64,000 nucleotides of DNA from Xenoacremonium recifei (lineage: Eukaryota > Ascomycota > Sordariomycetes > Hypocreales > Nectriaceae): assembly GCA_012184525.1 (NCBI GenBank), contig WOFQ01000055.1, forward strand, positions 184,980-248,979, given 5' to 3'. Positions 32,540 through 43,518 of the stretch are shown here, piece after piece. The first letter of the stretch is position 1. Every line of letters starts with the position of its first letter. A model generated the notes under the pieces. The model was not told where the DNA came from. It did not search any database and was given only the letters and a program-made list of their open reading frames with translations. Position numbers and translations under genes: made by a program.

Positions 32540-34590
32540 TAGGAGGGTCAACAGGGGTCTGGGGTTGAGGAACCCAGGAGGAGTAGATGCCGGCGTTGGA
32601 GAGACACACCGATAGAGCGATACATGCATCGCATCGGCGGGCGGGGGTGGAGGGGCGGGCGTTAGTTGCATAAACGGGGCATCGACAAATGACCTGGACG
32701 GGATCCATGCTACAGAATAGTGCTGGCGCTGGCCCAGCCCAGCCCAAGCCCAAGCCCAGCCCTGTAGCCACACACCTCACCACTGGACTGTCACTACTTC
32801 ACCACACAGGCCAGCAGCTGGTCCTGTCGACCGCCGAAAATTCAGCACTGACGAGCCCTATAATCAGAGCAGACGGCGGTCTTCGGCGTCGGCGAGCGAG
32901 CCCAAGAGTCGCGACCAGGCTGGGCTGGTCCTCTCCTCCAACCCCTGCCCGCGCAAATCATGACTCGCAGAATTTCGCAGTCCGGGGAGCGAAAATCAAT
33001 CATTTGCTTTGAGTCCCCTCCCTCGTCTTATCGGGTACGACACGGACAAGCTGCAACCCAGCCGTCGGGTGAGTCTGAACTGTGCCGCCGAAGGACTGTT
33101 TGTTTGACTTCCGCGATCCCAGCGAGCGGCCCCGTCAAACGGTCTTCCGGGGGCGGTTTGAATTCTAGCGGTGCTTCGAAACTCTCCAGGACACCCCGAA
33201 GCGGCACTCGTCGAGCACGAGGAGGGCCTAGTGGCGTGGATGGCGTCTTGTCATGGTGGTGGTGGTGGTGAGGATAGAATGGTCTTTTGCTGTGCTCGCT
33301 CCACCCCGGGCCTTCGATTCGGCTTCTCTCGCTCTCGCATCGTCACACTCCCAGTGGGCTCTGGCTGTTCTGCTGCGACGACGGGGTACATTTCCGGTAC
33401 TCTGGAGGCTGCGCAGGAGAACCTTGACGGCCAGGCCCAAGTACCGTGCCATGACTTGCCGGTCTTCACTCACACACACCTCTCCGCGCGGCGGCGGCGC
33501 ATCGACCTCCCGAATAAGAACAGAACCAGTGCTAGACGGACGAGTGACCACAGATTGCGACCTCGAGCACCGTGAGACCGTGATACAGACTGCCTGATAG
33601 CCTTCCATGGCCCCATTGTCGGCCTCTGTCGTGTAGCCGAGCTTCATGCTCTGCGAACATCCCTTCCCTTTCGACGCTCAACTTCCCAGCAACACCCCGG
33701 ACGCAGGCGGCACGTGGATCTCAGCCCTTCACCGAGGCCCCCTCTGGATCTACAGAGAGCAACAGCCCGTCTGACCCCATTGTCCGGGTCTCCGTGAGTC
33801 TGGACACCCGCAAGCGAGGTCAGTCATCCATCAGTCAGTGCCTGGCTCGACTGATGATGACAACAACTCCCGACGACCCCCCCGGTTTATGCTTCTCGGG
33901 ACGTCTACGTCTCTCCACCAGTCCACAGCCCGTCGGAGCCAGCGTGATCCGTGAGTGAGTTGACAGAGAACAGTAATAACAGGCGGTCAGAGCGCTCCCG
34001 TCGCGATGCATAGCAGAAATGTAATCACCGTCGCCTGGTCTCGTGCAGCACGGGGATATTAAACGCGCAGTCGCCGTGACAGCGGCCGTTTGTTGCCCAA
34101 TCACCACCCGTCTGAAGAACTGTCTTGTCAGGTTGGCCCTGGCATCACGCACGCATAAGCATATGCACAAGCACAGAGACGCGGCTAACCCCACTGAATG
34201 GCGAAGGGAATCGGCCGGGGCAGGACAAGACCACCGTTACAGACGCTGGACTTGAGTTGGGATTCGCATCCCAGGGGGGTGATGCTCTGCAATGGTGACG
34301 CCATTCCGTCTCGAGGCTCTCCTCTCCGTTCCGTCTTGGCTGGCCCCCAAGTACCAATGGTTACCAGAGACGATGAGTCGCTTTTGCGGTTGGCGAGAAT
34401 CACCCCATGGGCGGCTTTCAGCTCACAGGTGCATACATACATACCTCACACAACAGGCCAAAACATGTCACAAGCGCTTCGTCAGTGTATCCAAGATCCA
34501 CCTCACACGTGGGTAAATTGCCGACAGCGGCCTCTTGTTCGTTGACGCTCGAGGTCAGCCGGTCCCGTTGTCCAGGATGCTGCTTCACTA

Positions 34591-34640
34591 GGAGGGGAGG
34601 GGAGGGGAGGCATGCTGTCAGTTCAGTTCAGTTCAGTCAG
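34591..34640 (+). repeat. G-quadruplex-like tract followed by CAGTT repeats
   Basis: At 34591-34610 runs of G (2, 4, 4, 4, 2) are separated by single A, a short-loop quadruplex-like pattern. Eight bases later come three CAGTT units and CAGTCAG (34619-34640). It lies in the gene-poor block. Confidence 0.8.
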
Positions 34641-34927
34641 ACGGCAGCCTTCGAGACGGGCTCCCGACTCGCCAGATCGCGAGGGACTCTCTCTCTTCGG
34701 ATTCCGGACGCCGAAGGACACTCAGACGGCTATTATCTTCAGTCCGAGTCTCAACACACCCCTCCCCCTTTCACACGCAAAGTCGCAGTGCCATGGCATT
34801 AGCCTCAACCTTCACAGCCACGCCGCCTTCCCAATGCAGGAACCGGTGAGCAAGGTACCCGGGTATGGCTGCTCACGGTGACGGGGGCTTGCTGCGACTC
34901 TGCGTCTCTAGGCCCGAGAGAGGGAGC

Positions 34928-34945
34928 AGGGCCAGGGCCAGGGCC
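34928..34945 (+). repeat. (AGGGCC)3
   Basis: Three perfect hexamers in the gene-poor block. Confidence 0.9.
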
Positions 34946-35258
34946 AAGTCCGCCAATGGGGGCCGACATCTGCCGGTCATTCTGCACCTGCACAGGCCTT
35001 GCAGAAGGCCGGGGCTCCCTGTGCGTGACGGGACGCCTCTCAGAACGAGAGGTTGAGTGAGAAAGGGCTGTAGAGCCAAGGGGGTTGTTTGACTCCTGCT
35101 GGAAGAGCCCTCTGCTGCAGAGCCAAGTTGTCAGAACGCCAGAGGCCTCTTCTTTCTGCATAATTTACGGCCGGGGGATTTCATCTGACTGATGACACTG
35201 ACAGACATCCCCACACTCCGAGCGGACGACTAGTCGAATCCGTGCAGTTGGAGCCGCT

Positions 35259-35269
35259 GGGGGGGCGTC
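35259..35269 (+). repeat. G7CGTC, variant of the G7CGTG word
   Basis: GGGGGGGCGTC, a one-base variant of the repeated 11-mer, in the middle of the gene-poor block. Confidence 0.5.
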
Positions 35270-35823
35270 ATCAGAAGACTAGGGACAGACAGCCGGAGAA
35301 CCGAGTACCTAGAAATGCACTTTCACCGCTATACGCAAACCAAACTCGCCCTGCAATTCCCGACGTGTCTGGAGGCAAATTGGCCGCCGGGCAGTTGTCA
35401 TGACTGATTGGATGTCAGATACTGGAACAAATTGCCCGTTCCAGAACCACCGTCTGCTCATGGGGCTATTGCTGGGCCGGCTCGTCGGTTAGCGTTCACT
35501 GACCTGACATGACAAGATACACGCCCCTTCGAGATGTCATCGCCAAGCAGCAGCAGCAATCAATCCTTCCGCCAGCCATGGAACGTAGCACTTCTCACTT
35601 GTCATTCACGACTCACTCTCAGGCCTTCATCTTCAGTCGCGCCAAGCAGCCCCATCGACGTCTCATCAGTCGAGCAGAGCAAGGGCTTATCCGGGCTGGC
35701 GGTTCCTGAGCTAGCTGGGGGCCTTGACGGGCGAGCCCCGTCAGTCCTGAGGGCAGCGTCGTTGAAGACGTGCGCATGACAGCAACGAGAGGCTCATGGC
35801 CCCGGACCGCAGTGGAGGAGCGA

Positions 35824-35843
35824 GGGCTGGGCTGGGCTGGGCT
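35824..35843 (+). repeat. (GGGCT)4
   Basis: Four perfect pentamers in the gene-poor block. Confidence 0.9.
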
Positions 35844-38740
35844 TGTCATGACGGACCCCCGAAATGCCCTGTCCAACTGACGACAGGGAGTAGACTCAGA
35901 AACGACAGCGAGAGAAGGGCCTGTAACGACCTACGCAAGCCATTGCGGATCCGTCCGTCACTGAGAGGATCCAGCAAGGGATCGCGAGCCCTGCGGCAGC
36001 CAATGAGGCCGGTCCCAGCTTCGTGTCCTAGCGTACCCAAGACGAGGGCTCGGGCCTCGGGATGTCCTGCTTCTGGCATGATCGCCCTTGCCGATGCCTC
36101 GAGAGCCTGTCGCCCTGGACGAAGGCCCTGTAGAGCCTCTGGAGAACTGAGAACTGCCCTGGCCTGACCAGCTGGGCTTGAAGGACCCTTTGGCAGTGCT
36201 GTGGGCTACACTCTCCACTGCTGTCAGTTATCAGATCCGAATCGATGGGTTTGTTACCAGCAACCAGAAATTCTCTTGCGACGGCCTTGGCGAGGGAGAG
36301 ACGGCTCCCTGGAGGAATGAAACCCTCACCGCTGGTGAGAGCAAAAAGAAAATTACCACCGCGAGTCGTCTTATACCGCCTGCAGGTGGCGTGTGGAGCG
36401 GCGGTCTTGTGGCGGCCAGGTCCAAGCAAGGCCCAACTCATCGCCAGAGGCTGCATTTGCATTGCATGACGATGGGCCACATACCCTACACACAAGCGGA
36501 CACGAGTCGGTTTCTTTGCTTCTCATTGCGGAGCTGGCCTCGGGAGGGTGCAGCTGTCAAGGGAGGCGACTCCGCCTGTCAGAATCATATTGGACGAGAT
36601 GTCTGGGGACTCTGCTCTGACTCGACAGTTTGAGACGCAGGCATGCACGCAACCTCTCTCGTGTTTCAACTGTCAGGCTCATTTCGATCTGCCCAAAAGC
36701 CTCATCTATTTACGGTGCTCCGTGTATTAATTAGCACGGCGGGCCCCCTGTGGTCGATTCTAGTCGCTTCCGCAGCCTGCCAGCGTGCATGGTGGCTTGT
36801 CCGGCGTTTCTGCTCTTTGCTTTTCCCACGACACCGCCTCTCCCTTCCCACGAGGCAGACGAGGTCCGGTCCGCGGGAGCGACGGGCGTGCTAATGAAGG
36901 CTCTCCAGGGGGGGTTGGGCTCCCTGACAAGGGAAACTGGGAAATCGACGCGGGTCGGCCCTAGGGCGCGGGCGACGAACTAATTAGTTTCCGGGACACT
37001 GGGCTGGGTTATTGCGACATGTTTGTTTGATATGAGAGGAGAGAAGAGACGACACGACAAGGCCTTGCTGGTGTCGAGAGGGCCTGTCGAACTCCTTTCA
37101 CCGGAGACCCCCATCCCCTTCCCCTGATGGATCTTTGGTTCTTTGGTGAGAACCCAAACCCAAACGCTCAAGCCTCGAGGACCAACCCCTCGTGCTCGTG
37201 ACCGGCACCGGTGAGGGATGGAGTAGGAACGGGACATTCCGCCTTTTGCGGACCGCAGAGGCTTCGACGTGGACACCGCGCCATTTGCAAAAGTCACACT
37301 CACACACACACACTCTGGCATAGATGATGGTGGGCACTAGCCGAGCCGGTGCGGACCAGACCGCCTCTTTAGAGAGTCACGAAGAGGATGATTCTCCAGC
37401 ACGCCGCAGGATGAGAAAATCTTGCAGCTCACTTGGCCCTCCCGTCGCTGGCATACCCCCGCAGGACGCCCAGGAACACATCGCAGCATATCTCCAAGTG
37501 CCGCTGGAAGCGCGGCAAAGCAGGGGGGGTTGAGTCTCAGAGCGAGAACTGCTGCCCTGGGCGTCTCCTCTCGCCCAGCTCGTCAGCCCATCTTATCCAT
37601 CTGGCTGGGCTCAGGATCATTGGCTGGGTCCAGCAACCCCAGAAAATTAGCTGACAGCCATGGGACTGTGGGGGGTGTGTGGCCTGGCGGGCTGGCTATC
37701 TCGGCTGACTCGGGGTTGGCGAACTGATGCTGCGGATGCAGGAGTCAAGCACGGGAGAGAGAAGAGACAAGAAGAGGCACATGTCGAGTCAGGTCGGTCT
37801 GGGCATTTCCCGCGCGGCACGCGCTCCTATTCTGCGAGCATGCAGGCCAAGCAAGCAAGCACGCAAGGAGGTCGGAGGGATGGATGGATGGTTGGCTTGC
37901 ATGGGCGGACGGCTGATAACAACCACACCCCCAGACATGGCCAGAGCGTTTCCTCTTCGCCGGTTTTGGCCTATATTTTACCCCAAAGTGGAATCGGCTG
38001 CAGTTACTGCACACAGACACTTGCCGGATTGCGGCAGATGCCGACGAGTTCTGAGTCTCTCTGGGAGCGGAAGTGCACGGCGAGCAAGGCAAGGCGAGCA
38101 GGCAAGCAAGCAAGCAAGCCAGACGCCGAAGGAGCCCGCCCACCGCGGCAGGGCATCTGCCGAGCCCGGATCCTCTTCTGCCCTGCTGCCCTGCTGCTGG
38201 GGATGGCTTCCCAGCAGGGGGGGATGGATGATGGAGGATTGAGTTTGCGCCAGGCCAGGTGGGTGTGAGAGACTTGGGGTAACTGGAGCGGCATGGCATG
38301 ATGATAACGAACCAGGACTTCAGCCGCAGACACCAAAGGCTCACCGGTGAGGGTCAACGGACCGGGCCTGGCCTCTAGTAGACGCGTTCCTAGTGGGCGA
38401 GAGAGAGGAATGGTATACGCGGACAGCGGCAGGCCCTGCTGACTGTGGCGGCGGCTGGAGGGAGCGAGGGAGGGCGGCTATCGCGAGAACGAGAGGGAGG
38501 CATTGTTGCGATTGGAGAGAGGGAAGTTTGGTAGCGAAGGCGCTGCTCATGTTTCAACGTCTCCGCCCCGGCAGTATTGCATTGCAGCGTCACCTCACCC
38601 GACGGCATGCCGACGTTCCTCTACCGTTGCGTTGCGTCGATGCGATTCGGGGTCACTCATCCGCCGGGCTAGCACCTCGATACCGCAATACTCGCTCCCT
38701 GGCTGGACGGGGAGCAAAAGGTCGTCGGCCAGCCTGGGCT

Positions 38741-38755
38741 AGTTCAGTTCAGTTC
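38741..38755 (+). repeat. (AGTTC)3
   Basis: Three copies of the same pentamer (cyclic form of CAGTT) that also occurs at 34619 and 41694. It ends six bases before a G7CGTG word. Confidence 0.85.
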
Positions 38756-38760
38756 ACGAA

Positions 38761-38771
38761 GGGGGGGCGTG
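38761..38771 (+). repeat. G7CGTG word, copy 4
   Basis: Perfect GGGGGGGCGTG, next to the AGTTC repeat; about 1.9 kb beyond the 3' end of the Zn2Cys6 gene. Confidence 0.6.
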
Positions 38772-40637
38772 CAAGACAGACAGCGTCGACGAGAGCCGGC
38801 AATCCATCAATGCTATAGCCCACAGCCCAGCCTAGAGAAACGGGGCTGAACCGTCAGTTTGGGAGCCTTCTAGCCTTTTCCTTCATCCACCGGCATGACG
38901 AAGGAGCTGGGGCTGCTACACTGCGAACATTACGTGCTCGCCTCGTTTGCGGCGGCGGAGAACGGGCTGCGACGAGCGAGACGAGACGGGGGGTTAGGGA
39001 GGGGATCGACGAGCAGGCCGCACGGAGCAGGTTCTCTTGCCGAGCGAATCTCCTCATCGGGGAGACATTTCGGCGTCCTTTCGAGTCATGACGGTGATCA
39101 ATCACTGTTGTTGGCCTCGGCATCAGTTGATTCTCATGACACGCGAAGTGCAAAGAACTAGCGATCCGGGGAGACGACGCGGTGAGCCCCCAAGTGTCCG
39201 GATCAACACATCCGCCATCACGGCCTGGACCGAACTCGGCCGAGTGACAGGCCTTGTCGTCCGCATCGTCGGAGGCGCTGCCGTGTCTCGGAGGTCAGCG
39301 CCGGACTTCACCGCCAGGAAACCCTGGCTTTTCGGTCACGATGCGATGCGATTAGGGACACATGGGAATTTGGGACTGTCCGATCGACAAACTTCAGCGG
39401 CATGGAAATTGCCGATGCGAGATTCTCTTCTCAATGGGCGGATGTCAAGGTTTGGACGGCGGGCGATCAGGCACAAGCGTTGGGCAGCAATAGAGGACCC
39501 AAGGACCCTTAGACGCTATGTTAGGGAATATCACCAGCGAAAAAACGAACGGGGCAAGATGTTGGAGTCGTTTTGGCGCGTCCCGGCGCTTTGGGAATTC
39601 TGGATCTGGGTCCCCTGGTCTGGTCTGTCTGGTCTTTTGTCTCAGTTGTTGCGGCGGGTTCTCGTTCTCAGCTGGAGCTGGGGGCAAATTGCGCGGCAGG
39701 CGAGGCTCGCCACTTGGAAGGGGGGAGTGTCGAGGGATGCAAGGGGCTGGCTGATATGACAGGAGGTGTCCGAGTAAGTTGTGTTGGAGCACCGAACGAG
39801 AGGGTCCTTTGGAATGTTGCCTCGGGGGGGTCCGAGGGTTGACGAGGGTGGGTTTGATTTGAAGCGGCGATGTCGTTGAACAAGGTGAGTGGTTGATGCG
39901 AACACGAGGAGGTTGTTGTCTGCCTTGTGCTTGTCTATGGCCGGCATTCGAGGCACGAGATCCGTTGTTGGATGTTCAGTCTGGCTTGCAAGTGTAGGCT
40001 CAACCTGTGCAAGACGGCTAGCAGGATGGAGTGTCACAGCTCTGCATCAGGTAGGATCTGAAGCTGCCCAGAGTACGTCTTCACAGTTTTGACAGTCGCT
40101 CTGGTTCATGGGACTGAGTGCCCGAACATGGATTGCTTACGCCTGGGTATGTGAGCTTCAGAGGGTCATTACTTTGCTTTGCCAAGTTTCGACACTTTCG
40201 CTAAACTCCTTAACATGTCCGACAACGGCATCTAGGGTGGGACGAGATCAGCGTCGATGTATAGGGTGATCATGTGCAGAGTTGCATGTGAGGATCAGCA
40301 AGCATTGATTCAATGGTGAGTAGTCTGTCGAATTGCTGTGAGGCAGGAATTGCTTCTATTGTTGTTTACGACTCTGAGGAGAGGGGAGTAAATTAGGGCA
40401 GCTTGTGAGAAGTCTCGCTCACGATCAAGACGCATCTCAATATCACATCTTTCTTTCTTGCCTCTCTGCTCTATCTAAACTTGAATTATTACCGTAACAT
40501 TTGCTTAGGGTTGACCAAAATCTTTCGAATCCATTACACCAGACAATAAGATACTATTCCCCCAAATCCATGACCTTATTAAACCCTTTTTTGAACAACC
40601 ACAACTCAACAAACCGTATCCTCCTCAACCAAACAAC

Positions 40638-42071
40638 CTAAGAATCCAACAGAGCCTCGATCTCACTCCTCAATTGCACCAAATGCTTTGCTAACGCCTC
40701 CTCCTGCTGCCTCACAGCCTGCCACGACCCCTCCACGACTCCCTTAAACACACTCTCACCCCCTCCGCCAGCCCAGCCTGCCGTCACTGCCCGCAACCGC
40801 GCCAGAAACTCCTCGGCCAGTTGCACAGTCAGCGACATTTGCAGGAGCGGCGCGCTCTCAACTGCGAAGCTGCCCACGGTGACGGCTGGCAAGGCCCAGC
40901 GGCGGAAGGTGGACGCGTCGGCAACACGCACGAGACCGAATACGTGCTGGTACATGTCGAGCAGGCGAACGTAGGTGGAGAGCGTGAGCATGGCGGTGGC
41001 AGGGTCTTGAGGAGATGCAGGGGTTGGAGTGTCGAGGATGTCGGCGACGAGACGTGTGAGCTTGAACATCTCGTCGAGGGGGAAGCCCGGGCTGTCTGGC
41101 GCCGGGGGGATGAGGGAGGCCAGGGCGAGGAGCCGGGCGTTGAGGTCGGAGAGTTGGGCCATCCAGCGCAGCGGCTCGTCAGGGGAAGATGACGGGACAG
41201 TAGAGATGGAGGTGGGAATAGGGGCGTCAGTGTCCCGAAGGGTGATTTGGCGCGGGCGGTGCTTGGGTCGGCGCTGGTCAACCACGATGCTGTGCTCAGA
41301 TACACGACTTTGCCTTCTCAAAGGTTGCTGATGCTGCTGTTGAGGTACTACCGCAATAGGCTGGGGAATACTCGACGACGACGACGATGGCAATGGTGGC
41401 ACGGCCGAGTAGGTGTAAGTGTCGACAGCAGCAGCAGCAGACGAAGTCGTCGAAGCCCACGGCCCAGCAGACGAAGACTCCGCCTCGACAAAAGCCTGCG
41501 GGAGCGTCGGCCCCGGATGAGATAAATGCTGTGGCGGGAAGAAAGCTAGCTGGTCAAAGGTGAAGTTGAAGTCGGAGAGGTCCAGCGCCGTCGGGTCGGG
41601 TGTGACGCCGAGATGGCTCTTGGCCGCGCCGCTGTTTGCGCCGGTATGGGGTAGTATTGGCACTGCGGGAGAGTAATGTGAGTCAGAGTTAGACAGTTCA
41701 GTTCAGTTCAGTTCAGTTCTCTTTGGCTTTGGCTTTGGCTCTGTTCAGGGGTAAAAAAGGGGGCGCGTACCCGGGTCGGGTGCCACGAGGGTTGGATCGC
41801 TGTCTGTCCGGCGGCGCTTCGGAGAGCGGCTGCTTTGCTGCTGTTGCTGCTGTTGGAGGTCTTGAACTTGAAGATGCTGTTGCTGTTGCTGCTGCTGTTG
41901 TTGTTGTTTCTTGTACCGCAGCGAGGGACTCGACCGACACTCAGCTTTGAGCCGCACACACCGCTCGCACGCCTCGTCGTTGGCGCGTCGACAGCTGAGC
42001 TTCTGGGCGTGGCAGCGATCGCAGGCCTTGCGGATTACAGCTGCGGCGGCGGCGCTGGCGCTCTCGGCCAT
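40638..42071 (-). CDS. Zn2Cys6 transcription factor with polyQ tracts, 2 exons
   Basis: Exons are 42071-41771 and 41662-40638, giving 441 aa; the 108-nt intron contains two microsatellites. Residues 16-44 are a binuclear zinc cluster: ACDRCHAQKLSCRR, then a spacer and ACERCVRLKAEC, with six correctly spaced Cys. The CDRCHAQKL form is that of AflR-like fungal regulators. The cluster is followed by glutamine runs of about 10 and 7 (residues about 55-80) and a basic KRRR signal. The second exon carries a Ser/Pro-rich middle and a helical C-terminal region (LLDMYQHVFGLVRV, then LLQMSLTVQLAEEFLARL), as found in several C6 regulators of secondary metabolism. Its targets are unknown. It is the first gene beyond the gene-poor block, which lies on its 3' side. 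Confidence 0.88.
41694..41739 (+). repeat. (CAGTT)5 and (CTTTGG)3 microsatellites inside an intron
   Basis: Five CAGTT units (41694-41718) are followed at once by three CTTTGG units (41721-41739). Both lie within the intron of the Zn2Cys6 gene, so length variation would not change the protein. Confidence 0.95.
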
Positions 42072-43518
42072 GGAGGGAGCAGCAGCAGCGGTGACGGATC
42101 GGCGAGGGCGAACATGGAGGGAAGGTGTTTTAAGAGGGGGGAACGCCGAGACAGGAGATGGAGGAAAGGAGTGGATAGGTTTCTGGGGACGGGAGGGCTT
42201 AGATAGAGCTGGAGTCGGGGATTATTGCGAGGAGGAGGGGTGAGACACCATGATGGTGGTTTGCGGCTCGCCTAAGTTGAGGGGGGTTGTTCTGCAGGAG
42301 GGAAGACTGGTAGGGGTTCTGAGAGTTGGTGAGACGGGAGGGACGGGATCCAGGGCGGCGGATCGGCAGTGTACAAGATCTGGCACGCGTGCGGCGGCAG
42401 CAACATATGGCCCGAGCAGACTTGAACGTTCTTCCAAGCTGCCTATCACCAACTACACAGTATCTCATACAACTACTGTACCGAATAGTCCTCCCCCTAT
42501 CCTAGACTCTGAGCGTGATATCTCCTCCCGGGCTTCAGTTCGCACCGTGGAGATTACACCTCGGTCGGACAAGATGAAGCAGGCCTGGCTTCGCGGTTCA
42601 TCTCGCAGGGTTACATGTGAAGCCGTGGACTCGATGATATGCCGTGCGACGGACGGTGGTTTTGTGTGTGGCGGGGAGGAGGTTTTGTGAGACGCGGCGG
42701 ATGATGGGGAGGGGACTTTTGTTGTAGGGTTGAAGTGTTCACCGCCTGGACTTGCAGGTGTGAGAGGAGGAGAGGATTGGGCGGTTGTTGGTATGTTGGG
42801 AGGGGGGAGATGGAGGGGGTAGGTTGGAGTGTTTTCGGGGGATGGTATCTGAGGAGGCAGCTCTATTGCCCTGAGGAGTGTAAGTTTACATATATTACCT
42901 ATACTCGGAAACGCCGTATATTTACAACATTTGCTTAGACCTATTACAAAGATTCGTAATATCACGCTTTGCCTCCCAATGTCCCGATACAGTCACCATC
43001 ACGGCCCCAAAGATTCTTCTACAATTCAAACACCACGCAGACGTCCCTCCCCACAGCCAATCCCCAAACACAACCCTCGACGCAGTACCACCAATATCTC
43101 ATCTGCAGCCTCTCGCCTCTCTTCTATAGCCCTGAACGCCTTCTCGCTTACCACACCCGGCGGCTCACAAGCGAGACATTGTTCATCGGCCATTTCTCCA
43201 GATCTCGTGTCGCAGATTAGATGTCTCGCTGAGATTGTGTGGCTGGGCGGACGGCGTGGGAGCGTCGTGCTGAGAGAAGTGTCTCACTGTTCGTGACTGG
43301 ACGGGTGATTATTGCGACAGTCTATGAGAGTGTGGCACAAGTAGCCATGGTAATTGCTTTCATGAGCTGGGGGTTCTATTGTATGTGTTTTGTCTTGTTT
43401 TCTAATCAAACACCGCTAACATCTATGTTTTTCAGTCCAAAGACCATCCGTCAACGCTCTCATATGCAGGCAAACACTCGGCCGTATCAAGGGTAATATA
43501 ATACAGTGAAACACACGC
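42072..43518. other. Upstream region of the Zn2Cys6 gene and 3' flank of flavohaemoglobin
   Basis: It carries the promoter of the Zn2Cys6 gene. G-rich and T/A-rich stretches alternate. The only reading frame of note is listed separately at 42979-43296 (+). Confidence 0.5.
42979..43296 (+). CDS. Possible small basic protein
   Basis: An ATG-initiated frame of 105 codons. It encodes a His/Pro/Arg/Ser-rich N-terminal half (MSRYSHHHGPKDSST) and a more ordered C-terminal part (ISPDLVSQIRCLAEIVWLGG). The N-terminal composition resembles disordered fungal proteins. No domain is recognised, no intron is needed, and no neighbour suggests a role. It may equally be chance. Confidence 0.25.
   Translation: MSRYSHHHGPKDSSTIQTPRRRPSPQPIPKHNPRRSTTNISSAASRLSSIALNAFSLTTPGGSQARHCSSAISPDLVSQIRCLAEIVWLGGRRGSVVLREVSHCS

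Larger units (their letters stand above)
31741..40637. other. Gene-poor region, right part
   Basis: An 8.9-kb stretch without a supportable gene. Open frames up to 240 codons occur (for example 39037-39759, +) but have no domain, no consistent codon pattern and overlapping rivals on the other strand. Many simple repeats occur: CAGTT, GGGCT, AGGGCC, AAGC, GGAT and CA units. Numerous G-tracts of six or seven also occur. It may be a long regulatory region or encode non-coding transcripts; the sequence alone does not tell. Confidence 0.5.

Noticed and set aside
37660..38268. Plus-strand frame of 202 codons
   Set aside because: It runs through AAGC tetranucleotide repeats and shows no protein-like pattern.
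39037..39759. Plus-strand frame of 240 codons in the gene-poor block
   Set aside because: No domain, no start context, mixed composition rich in Arg and Trp as expected from GC-rich non-coding DNA; overlapping long frames on the other strand.
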